From Flavobacteriales bacterium (lineage in GTDB: Bacteria; Bacteroidota; Bacteroidia; Flavobacteriales_F; PHOS-HE28), in NCBI GenBank assembly GCA_016702645.1, contig JADJDP010000015.1, forward strand, positions 1-64,000: 64,000 nucleotides of DNA. Direction: 5' to 3'. Position numbers and translations under genes: made by a program. Below, one piece after another: positions 1 to 7,382 of this stretch. Below the pieces are notes generated by a model, which saw only the letters and a list, made by a program, of their open reading frames with translations, searched no databases and had not been told where the DNA came from. Each line of letters opens with the position of its first letter. Position 1 is the stretch's first letter.

Positions 1-507
1 TGCGAACGGCGGTATTGCCGGCTTCGTCGATCACACGAACTGATGCCATGTCACCGTCGTTCACGGCGCTTCCAACTGCTGGCAATTGGTTCACCAGCAG
101 GTTCGCGTCAGTAGTGCAGTTGTCCACCAGTAATAGTGATCGAGAGGTGATATCCCCGAGTGTAGCCGTGCAAACGCCCGCGTCCTGCGACAAGGACAAC
201 GTTGCCAGGACATGTGAATACAAGGCAGGATGATGTCACCAACGCTCACCGTTCCGATCGCTGAGTGCGCACTGCTGCAGCCGGGACTGCTTAGGCGCGC
301 ACGGAATGAAGTGCTCGCCAAGAGGTTCGAGTAGGTCAGCGTGTCACTGGTGTTCACGATAGCGGTCAACGTGGCGAAATTGTCCGTTGAGGATTCCCAG
401 TTGTTGATCGTGCCGGTATAACCGGAGAGCGTCAGGGTACCCGCATTGTTCCCTGGGCAATTCAAACCGGCAGGGGTAACGGATGCGTTTCGGGTAATAG
501 AGCAGGA
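1..507 (-). pseudogene. Downstream part of a T9SS-type surface protein, frame interrupted, runs off window
   Basis: This segment continues the gene that stops at 508. The same frame resumes directly after the TGA at 508-510 with an extracellular Ig-like stretch (CSITRNASVTPAG, then NCPGNNAGTLTLSGYTG). Near 205-235 the sensible frame changes, and the new frame (SQDAGVCTATLGDI, SVRVIDEAGNTAVR) stays open to base 1. I infer one long secreted protein broken by at least two errors or mutations, whose C-terminus (probably a T9SS sorting domain) lies outside the window. An alternative is that the TGA is a true stop and this part is a decayed tail. Confidence 0.5.
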
Positions 508-2520
508 TCACCGGTTTTGAGTAGTGTTATTGGTGCACGGTGCAGAGCCCACGAGGTAGCTGATGTTCGCGCTTCCGCTTGGCACGGAAGGATCGAACGT
601 GGTTCCGGTTACACCAGGCCCGCTCCACGTGCCACCCGCTGTGGTGCCAAAGGAGTAGAAGAAGGCGTCGATCTCGGCGACGGCTCCGAGCACCGTGTTC
701 TGCAGGCGCATATAGCGCGTGGCAGCGGTGAGCATTATCGATCCGTAAACGAAGGAGGCGCTTCCCGTGGATAGTGTAGTACCAGGAGTACCCCACGTGC
801 TGTTGTCGCTGGAGGTTGACACTGCGAGGCTCGGTACGCCAACAGACAGAGCGCCAACCCGCCACCGTACCAAGACCACTTCGTTCGCCGGGACCACCAC
901 ACCCAGGTCCACTACCAAGGTGCCCGAATTCCCCGTGACGGAGGCCACGGTGCCATCATTCGCGCCTGCCGCGTTCATTGCATTCGCGGATGTGCCTACC
1001 GAGCTGACCGACGCCGCATTGCCCGTGGTGATCGGGATCATCCAACCGGTGAGATCGATGGGTCCGTTGTTGGAGCAAACCATTGCCGGTGCGCTGAAAA
1101 CGGATCCGTTCCGGATGGCAGGGGCTCGCGTACCGTATTGGGCGTAGGCCAAGAAAGCGTTGTCGTTGTTCGATCCGGCGAGCGCGTTGGAGGGGATGTT
1201 GATCCCATCCACATAGGATCCCACCACGGTCATGGCGCCCAATCCGTCGGCGGCCACCGCCATGGCGACTTGTGAAGAAGGCGTGTTGATGGGCTCGAAC
1301 AGCAATTGCGTTCCACCGGAACGCAATGTGAGCGCGAAGGCATCTTCCGTATCAGTAGAGGTTGCCAGCGTGCCGCCCATGTTCACCTGCCCACCATAGG
1401 TGCCTACAATGTGGACCAGACCATTACGCCCTACAGCAATGTCGCGTCCCCTGAAGCTCCCACCAGCCGTAAGCGATTGGCCCCACGTGCTCCAGAGCAA
1501 GGCGCCTGAGTTGGGATTGTAGCGCGCCGCGTAGAGCGTGTTCGATCCTGTTGACCCTACGGAGGTATTACCGCCGTTGAAGACGCTGCCCGGACTTAAG
1601 GAGCCGGTGACGAACACACCTTCGCACCCTACCGCCAGATTCGGATTGCCTTGGATGCTACCGCTTGGATCGTTGATCCAGTTGGTCCATTGCAACGCCC
1701 CGCTCGTGTTGAAGGCGCTGAAGTGGTGATCATTACCGGACCCGCTGGTCGAGGTCCCCAACAAAGCCCCGGTGGTACTGTACCACCGGAAGTTCGAGTT
1801 GCCGCTGACTTGCGCAGTGTAGATCCGCGTGCCGTCCGCAGCTAGGCTGGAACTCAAGTCGTCCAAGATGCTGCCACCAGTGATCATCCATTGAACGTTG
1901 CCTGCCAGGTCGTAACGGACCAAGGCCAAGTCATCCAGCCCGGAAGAGAGAGCGGCAGCGGAGCTGAATGCTCCAACGGTCAAAGTCCCTCTATAGGTCA
2001 GCAGTACAGTCACACCGCTGGCGTCAACGGCTATATGTGGGGTATGCTCGTCGTTGTTGTTACCGATGCGCCTTGCCCACTGGAAAGCACCCTGGTTCGA
2101 ATAGGCCGCCACGTAGACGTCCGCGTTACCAGCGGAAACCAGCGAACCCGTGGATACGGTGGATCCTGCACTGTAGAATAGCGCCGTACCTACGAACGTG
2201 CCTGTGATATAAATGAGTCCGTTCGTTCCCACAACAACGCCTTCGCCCGTCTCCCAATTGGTTCCACCAATAGGTACGGTCCACAGCAGCGTGCCGGTAT
2301 CGCTGTACTTCTGAAGGAATGCCTGGTCCTGGTTGATCAAGTTGATCGTGCCTAGGATCGCCGCGCTGTTCTCTGCATCTCCAATGGTGTAAGTGCTGCC
2401 ATCGCTCGGGTCCATGGCCACCTCGAAGAACCGCTCCACTGAGTTGGTGGATATGCCCCGCGTCCAGGACCAGTTATGGGTCTGGGCGGCAAGGGGTTGT
2501 ATGGCGCACGTGCCAGCCAT
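508..2520 (-). CDS. Large secreted surface protein with repeated propeller-like segments
   Basis: 670 readable residues, rich in Ser, Thr, Gly and Asn. Repeated units of about 60 residues resemble SBBP or quinoprotein-like blades (FLQKYSDTGTLLWT, VAAYSNQGAFQWARRI, LVRYDLAGNVQWMI). A discoidin-like segment follows (residues about 480-620) and then a TTAGGTWSGPGVTG motif typical of Flavobacteriales surface proteins. The Met at 2520 is probably not the true start. A better signal peptide begins at 2584 in another frame (MPKTLRSSWPPLALLLG) and would join this frame after one indel near 2530-2550, before CAIQPLAAQ. No enzymatic motif is visible. Likely exported across the outer membrane; function unknown. 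Confidence 0.7.
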   Translation of the reverse strand: MAGTCAIQPLAAQTHNWSWTRGISTNSVERFFEVAMDPSDGSTYTIGDAENSAAILGTINLINQDQAFLQKYSDTGTLLWTVPIGGTNWETGEGVVVGTNGLIYITGTFVGTALFYSAGSTVSTGSLVSAGNADVYVAAYSNQGAFQWARRIGNNNDEHTPHIAVDASGVTVLLTYRGTLTVGAFSSAAALSSGLDDLALVRYDLAGNVQWMITGGSILDDLSSSLAADGTRIYTAQVSGNSNFRWYSTTGALLGTSTSGSGNDHHFSAFNTSGALQWTNWINDPSGSIQGNPNLAVGCEGVFVTGSLSPGSVFNGGNTSVGSTGSNTLYAARYNPNSGALLWSTWGQSLTAGGSFRGRDIAVGRNGLVHIVGTYGGQVNMGGTLATSTDTEDAFALTLRSGGTQLLFEPINTPSSQVAMAVAADGLGAMTVVGSYVDGINIPSNALAGSNNDNAFLAYAQYGTRAPAIRNGSVFSAPAMVCSNNGPIDLTGWMIPITTGNAASVSSVGTSANAMNAAGANDGTVASVTGNSGTLVVDLGVVVPANEVVLVRWRVGALSVGVPSLAVSTSSDNSTWGTPGTTLSTGSASFVYGSIMLTAATRYMRLQNTVLGAVAEIDAFFYSFGTTAGGTWSGPGVTGTTFDPSVPSGSANISYLVGSAPCTNNTTQNR

Positions 2521-2743
2521 GGCGATCCGGACGCCCGAGCAGGAGGGCGAGTGGGGGCCATGAGGATCGTAGCGTCTTGGGCATCCTTCGTTCGATTTCA
2601 GTCGTTCATGGGTGGTCCAGACCCATCGAGAGTTGCCGTTTGAACGGGCTATCCCTCAGGAGGTTTCGTCGGGCCCTTAGGCCACTTCATCGAACCCGCG
2701 TTACTTCGGCCCGGCGGAAGCATTCTGGAACGAGCAAGCGGAA

Positions 2744-3475
2744 ATGACAGAGGGAGAGGAACAAGCCGCCATTGCAGCGGCTAAGAGGGACCCTCGGCGG
2801 TTCACCCCCCTATACGAGTGCTATTTCGGAGACATCTTCCGCTTCCTGCTGCGGCGCGCCGGGGACCGCGACCTGACCAATGACCTCGCTCAGGAGACCT
2901 TCCTTAAAGCCATGCTCGCACTTCCGCGTTACCAGGAACGTGGGCTACCGTTCCGGGCCTGGCTTTACCGCATAGCCCTCAACGAGTTACGTATGCACTG
3001 GCGCAAGCGGAAGGAGGTCCTAAACCTTGCGCACCTACCTTGTTCAGAGGGGATGAAACAGCACTACCGCATAACGCCGAATGGACGTGGGCCCGAGCCC
3101 ACCGACGCCGAATTGCTGCGCTACAAGGACAGTGGGAAGCTTCTTTTCAACTACCAGCGGGCCGCGACACTACTGCATCGCAAACCGCTCTACAAGGATC
3201 CCAAGGCCTTCATGGTCCTGGTCTTGATCGTGTTGCTCGCTTGGTTCATCAGCGAGGTGGTAGACAAGGAAGATCGCGGGAAGGGCGGCGCACCAGCTGT
3301 CCCGAAGCGGGGAACTGATGTGTTCGTTCGGCGATCTTGCAAGGGTGCGCGCGGCAACCCGTTCGCCTTCTTTTCCTGTGAATGGCTCCTAGCGAACCAA
3401 CTCCAACGCGTTCGTCATGGACCCGTCCACGGTTGGTGTCACGATCACGTAGTGGCCATTTGCCAATGCAGGTGA
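2744..3475 (+). CDS. ECF-type sigma factor region 2 with a membrane-helix tail and no region 4
   Basis: Residues 20-92 form a clear sigma-70 region 2 (LYECYFGDIFRFLLRR, DLAQETFLKAM, FRAWLYRIALNELRMHWR), the part that binds core RNA polymerase and the -10 element. The expected region 4 helix-turn-helix is absent. Instead residues 120-175 carry a basic stretch (LLHRKPLYKDPKAF) and one strong membrane helix (about 155-172). The last 28 codons overlap the convergent gene at 3389 and look like its antisense, so the true end may be near 3320. It could be a sigma gene truncated and fused to a separate small membrane protein by deletion or misassembly, or a genuine membrane-tethered variant. Confidence 0.5.
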   Translation: MTEGEEQAAIAAAKRDPRRFTPLYECYFGDIFRFLLRRAGDRDLTNDLAQETFLKAMLALPRYQERGLPFRAWLYRIALNELRMHWRKRKEVLNLAHLPCSEGMKQHYRITPNGRGPEPTDAELLRYKDSGKLLFNYQRAATLLHRKPLYKDPKAFMVLVLIVLLAWFISEVVDKEDRGKGGAPAVPKRGTDVFVRRSCKGARGNPFAFFSCEWLLANQLQRVRHGPVHGWCHDHVVAICQCR

Positions 3476-4954
3476 CAGTTCCAGTTTTACGTCGCCCACA
3501 CCACTTGTTGGCGGAATGGACCAACGTTGTACAACACGACCCTGCAGGTCGCGCAGTTCAATGGGTCGAAGCGCATCCATCTCCCAATTGCGCAAGGTGA
3601 TGGGCCCGTTGGTGGGGTTGGGGAAAAGCAGTCGTTTGTCCTCCGCAGCACGACTGCTCGGAAGTGCGGTGCTCAAGTCGTCCAGGTCGAACACGGTGAC
3701 CGCGTTCTTGGTCACGCCGCTGTGGTAGAGCACGGAGATCATGGCCAGATCGCCATTGCTGCGCAGGATGCTCGATCGGGAATCGGCGAAGGCGTAGTTG
3801 TTACGCTGGTATGAATAGGTGCCGTTCGTTCCGAAGGTGTCGTCGATGGCGCCGTCCGCGTTCAAACGCACAGCGTAGAGTTTCGCATCGGCGCCGGTGG
3901 GACCCGATTGGCCGCCGCACAGCAGGAACGTACCGTCGGGCAGCAAGTGCGGAAAGGGGACACTACGCTGTATCCCTTGTGGAACGGCAATGTCGAGTAT
4001 TCCCGCCTCTGCGAACGTGTTGTCCATTGCACCGTTCGCGAGGAAACGCAGAGCGAACAAGTTGCGATAGCCACTCCTGTTCCAGACACCACCCACGAGC
4101 AGGGAGCCATCCGGAGCCATCTCGCCGTGGAACGGGAGTTCCAAACCGGTGGTGGAATTGTTGATCAGGACGAAGCCGTCCTCCCCGAACCAGGTGACCG
4201 GATCACCACCGAGGTCCAAAGCTCCCATGAAGCCGGAAGAAGAGGGGTAGGCGTTCTCGCATCCGGACACCACGAGGTAGCCGCTCGGTGCAAGCATGAT
4301 ATCCGCAGGAACGCCTTGGTATTCCACCGGTGTTGGGAAGGCGGTGCCCCCATCACCGAAGGATGTGTCCAACTCGCCGCTTTCGAAAAGATGCACCACA
4401 AAGGCCCAGCCATCGATGGTGCCTGCCAGGTAGGCCGAACCATCCGGAGCGATCTCCACCGTGTTGCTGATCATATCGGCGCTTGCGGCAAGCCCAACGA
4501 CCCCATTGTCCCCGAACTCGGGATCGAGGGTTCCATTGGGCAACAATTGCAGGACCTCGATCCCTCGCGGACTTGAAATTCCACTAACACCCACGAGCAT
4601 GATGCGGCCATCCGGCCTTACAGCCATGGTGCGACCCACCACATAGCCAAGGTCGTCCGGCGAGAAGTAGCGGCCACCGGTCCCGAAGGACGCGTCCAAT
4701 GTTCCGTTCGCGGTGAAGCACTGGGCAAAGAGCCGGCGGGTGCTCCCGTTGTCGTAGTGCCCCATAGCGATGATCCGGCCTTGCGGATCTTCGGCCATGT
4801 CGCAGATGTACAGGTCCGGTGTTGAGCCGATGTTCTGGATCAGTGCGGTCCCATTGTTGCCGAACGAGGAAAGCGGTATCGGGTCCTGAGCGATCAGGGG
4901 ACCGAGCGAACTTCCGAGGATCAGCGCACCGAAAAGGCGGGCACAAGCAGACAT
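3389..4954 (-). CDS. T9SS-sorted delta-60 repeat (beta-propeller) surface protein
   Basis: 521 residues. A signal peptide (cleavage after GPLIAQ, about residue 23) is followed by about seven repeats with the delta-60 signature: a variant of NGTLDASFGxxG ending each unit and PDGRIML or APDGSAYLAG beginning the next. The C-terminal 75 residues match the Por secretion tail (LFPNPTNGPITLRNW, then ELRDLQGRVVQRW), which directs export by the type IX system and attachment to the cell surface. No catalytic residues are evident. It is convergent with the sigma-like gene upstream. Frame intact, start unambiguous. Confidence 0.8.
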   Translation of the reverse strand: MSACARLFGALILGSSLGPLIAQDPIPLSSFGNNGTALIQNIGSTPDLYICDMAEDPQGRIIAMGHYDNGSTRRLFAQCFTANGTLDASFGTGGRYFSPDDLGYVVGRTMAVRPDGRIMLVGVSGISSPRGIEVLQLLPNGTLDPEFGDNGVVGLAASADMISNTVEIAPDGSAYLAGTIDGWAFVVHLFESGELDTSFGDGGTAFPTPVEYQGVPADIMLAPSGYLVVSGCENAYPSSSGFMGALDLGGDPVTWFGEDGFVLINNSTTGLELPFHGEMAPDGSLLVGGVWNRSGYRNLFALRFLANGAMDNTFAEAGILDIAVPQGIQRSVPFPHLLPDGTFLLCGGQSGPTGADAKLYAVRLNADGAIDDTFGTNGTYSYQRNNYAFADSRSSILRSNGDLAMISVLYHSGVTKNAVTVFDLDDLSTALPSSRAAEDKRLLFPNPTNGPITLRNWEMDALRPIELRDLQGRVVQRWSIPPTSGVGDVKLELSPALANGHYVIVTPTVDGSMTNALELVR

Positions 4955-5017
4955 GGCCCCCTTGAACGGCCCGCCGCATGAAAGGGTTATTCACCCACGT
5001 GGACGACCCTTCGGAGC

Positions 5018-5767
5018 CTAGAAGGTGGGTCTGCGGAACACATGCGGACGGACCATGGTAGGCACCGTACCCCCGATCGAGAAGAGGATCGGGTCGCGAT
5101 CGTTCGCTGAGCCCACATATTTCACCACACCATCCATATTGATGTCCTCCCGATGATAGCCTGTTGCGATGGCCGTTGGAACGGTGCCTCCGATCAAGGA
5201 CAGGATGGGGTCGCGGTCATTGTTGGGACCCACGTAGATCACCTCGTCGTTGAAGGAGGTATCGCCCGCGCGCAACAGCATCACCGATCCGGAGGCTGAC
5301 CGTGGGTCCGCGCCAAAGAGTACCAGACCTGGATCGGTGAAGTCCACGGCCGTGACCTCGAAGTAGGATCCGTTCGGGAGATCGCCCACAACGCCCATGT
5401 GGTTACGGTGGGCTATACCCAAGCGATAGTTCGTGAAGGTTTGCGGCATGCGCACCGGCGAAATACCGTCGAGGTCCACGATATCCCCATCGCGTTGGAT
5501 CAAGGCGCAACGGATCGCCCGTGGTTCGGTCCCCACTGAACTTTCACGCAACTCCAGGATCACCCAGTCCACAATGGCATCAGGACCGGATACCGTCAAT
5601 ACGCTGGGGTCGATCACGTCACCACCGGCCATTGGCAGATCGTTGAAATCGTAGCCCAGGGCAGTGTAGGGTTCCGTGAGCGGCAGAAGACCAGCAACGC
5701 GCAGATCATCGTTCATGAGACCGGTCACCGGATCGTAGGGACCCTCCAGCATCGCCTTGGCGGACAA
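5018..5767 (-). CDS. C-terminal half of a secreted propeller protein with tandem NNDRDPIL repeats
   Basis: The first Met of this frame (MSAKAMLEG) is internal: reading upstream gives GCAGQKILLSAKAMLEG, which continues the Cys-rich end of the gene at 5706-7226 after a one-base shift near 5790. This part holds a beta-rich domain. It ends in two similar Asp/Asn-rich units (NNDRDPILSLIGGTVPT and NDRDPILFSIGGTVPT) separated by REDINMDGVVKY, a dockerin- or EF-hand-like calcium pattern that in many Flavobacteriales closes hemagglutinin-type surface proteins. No classical T9SS tail follows. Function unknown; secretion is inferred from the N-terminal half. Confidence 0.65.
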   Translation of the reverse strand: MSAKAMLEGPYDPVTGLMNDDLRVAGLLPLTEPYTALGYDFNDLPMAGGDVIDPSVLTVSGPDAIVDWVILELRESSVGTEPRAIRCALIQRDGDIVDLDGISPVRMPQTFTNYRLGIAHRNHMGVVGDLPNGSYFEVTAVDFTDPGLVLFGADPRSASGSVMLLRAGDTSFNDEVIYVGPNNDRDPILSLIGGTVPTAIATGYHREDINMDGVVKYVGSANDRDPILFSIGGTVPTMVRPHVFRRPTF

Positions 5768-7226
5768 CAGGATCTTTTGCCCGGCACAGCCGCATGCAGG
5801 GTACCCGCGTTTGCACGTCGGTCACCGTGTACGGATCACTGTCATCGCACGCACCGCCCAGCACGATGCCGGGATCGGTATCGTTACAATCAATGCCCTC
5901 TTCCACATATCCATTGGGTGGTGAGCATGCCATGATGGAGTTGAAGGGGTCACCGAAGTCGTCCTCGTCCCCATCGAAGTACCAAGTGGTGCCCGACCCG
6001 ATACCATCGTCCGTGTCATCGCAATCGTTGCTGTTGCCTACGAACCCGGCCGGAACTTCGCAGGCCTGGGTGGTGTTGCCTGCATCACCCAAACCGTCCT
6101 CGTCCGCGTCGGCGAACCATGTTTGTTCCGTGCAATAGTTGAACACCGCGAACCGATCACGCGGCACGCTTCCGTTCACGAGCGTGAACACACCAGCCAC
6201 GTACAATTTTCCTTGGTGCGCGATCACGCTGTTCACCGTGGAACTTGCCGATGGTGATCCAGGATGCAGAACCCCGGTTGTTCCATTGAGCACCGCCAGG
6301 TGCGTGTGTGGGGTTCCGTTCACGGAGGTGAAGAAGCCGCCGGCGTGCACGAGGTTACCATCGAAAGCAATGGCACGAACACCACCTGTGATGTTGGCGT
6401 CCCACGGCTCCACCTCGCCAGAGCTCGCGTTCACTTCCGCCATCCCTTGCCGCGCGGTACCGTTCACCGTGGTGAACTGGCCACCGGCGAAGACCCTGCC
6501 ACCGGAGGAGGTCACTGCCGTGGCCACCGCATTGGCGTTGGCCAACCAGGTGGTTGCCAGTCCGCTGCTGGGGTCCAACTCCGCCAAACTCGACCGCGTT
6601 GCCCCACCTACGCTCGGGAATATTCCTGCGGCCAGCACGTTCGGTCCGTTCCACGCAAGCTGGTTCACTTGTGATCCAGCGTTCGGGTTCCATGCGTTCA
6701 GAGCGCCAAGACCTGCATCGAAAGCTGCGAGCCGGTTGCGGGTTTGGCTGTTCACGGTGACGAAGGAACCCCCGATGTACAACACGCTGGTGTTCGACAA
6801 TAGGCACAACACAGCCCCATCCACCACCGGTGCCCATGCGGACAGGGTGCCGGATGTGCCGTTCAACGCAGCAAGGAACGCCTGCGCTTGCCCGTTCACC
6901 TGGTTGAAGTTGCCACCGATGAACACCGAGTCACCACTTACTGCGATGGCCCGCACGGTGTTGTTGGCACTTGGTGACCATGCTGTGAGCGCCTTGGTTC
7001 CAATATCGATCGCGGCCAGTCGCTCCCGCGCTTGCCCACCCATCTCGGTGAACTCACCACCGAGGTAAAGGATCCCGTTGCTCTCGTCCAAGGCCATGGT
7101 GTGAACGATGCCATTGGCCTGCGGCCAGCCGGATTCGAGCGAGAAGATCTGTGCGTGCAGTGGACTCCAGGCCATGGACGCGATGACGATCATCGGCGTC
7201 CATGCGAAGACGGTGGAAGAGCGCAT
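5706..7226 (-). CDS. N-terminal half of the same secreted protein: six-bladed propeller and metallopeptidase-inhibitor-like DCDDTD repeats
   Basis: I chose the start at 7226 because it gives a standard signal peptide (MRSSTVFAWTPMIVIASMAW, then SPLHAQ); a TAnnTTTC box lies at 7248-7255. About seven 45-residue repeats follow, of the form VFIGGNFNQVNGQAQAFLAA, LNGTTG, LHAGGFFTSVNGTPH, a delta-60 or Kelch-like propeller. Then come tandem Ca-binding repeats typical of MopE/TSP3-like proteins (DADEDGLGD, NDCDDTD, DGDEDDFGDP, DCNDTDPGI). The last about 28 codons (after DVQTR) are out of frame; the correct continuation is the 5018-5767 segment. Surface exposed and probably calcium stabilised. Confidence 0.65.
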   Translation of the reverse strand: MRSSTVFAWTPMIVIASMAWSPLHAQIFSLESGWPQANGIVHTMALDESNGILYLGGEFTEMGGQARERLAAIDIGTKALTAWSPSANNTVRAIAVSGDSVFIGGNFNQVNGQAQAFLAALNGTSGTLSAWAPVVDGAVLCLLSNTSVLYIGGSFVTVNSQTRNRLAAFDAGLGALNAWNPNAGSQVNQLAWNGPNVLAAGIFPSVGGATRSSLAELDPSSGLATTWLANANAVATAVTSSGGRVFAGGQFTTVNGTARQGMAEVNASSGEVEPWDANITGGVRAIAFDGNLVHAGGFFTSVNGTPHTHLAVLNGTTGVLHPGSPSASSTVNSVIAHQGKLYVAGVFTLVNGSVPRDRFAVFNYCTEQTWFADADEDGLGDAGNTTQACEVPAGFVGNSNDCDDTDDGIGSGTTWYFDGDEDDFGDPFNSIMACSPPNGYVEEGIDCNDTDPGIVLGGACDDSDPYTVTDVQTRVPCMRLCRAKDPVVRQGDAGGSLRSGDRSHER

Positions 7227-7247
7227 GGCGGTAAGGTCAGGGTGGCA

Positions 7248-7255
7248 GAAAGGTA
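7248..7255 (-). promoter_or_regulatory. Putative -7 box (TACCTTTC) of the propeller gene
   Basis: TACCTTTC on the minus strand, 21 nt before the start at 7226. It fits the Bacteroidota -7 consensus TAnnTTTG except for the last base. Confidence 0.35.
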
Positions 7256-7356
7256 GAGCTTGCCCGTCCATTTCCGGCACGTTCTTGTTGGACGGTGAGG
7301 TCGCTCCATCGTTCGGACGGTTGGTCACTGCGGCACCGGGGGGAATTGCGGCCGCC

Positions 7357-7364
7357 TACATTCG
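7357..7364 (+). promoter_or_regulatory. Putative -7 box (TACATTCG) of the S46 peptidase gene
   Basis: TACATTCG ends 18 nt before the ATG at 7383. It is one base from TAnnTTTG and belongs to a set of similar boxes found before many genes in this window. Confidence 0.45.
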
Positions 7365-7382
7365 CCCAACATCCACGTCACC

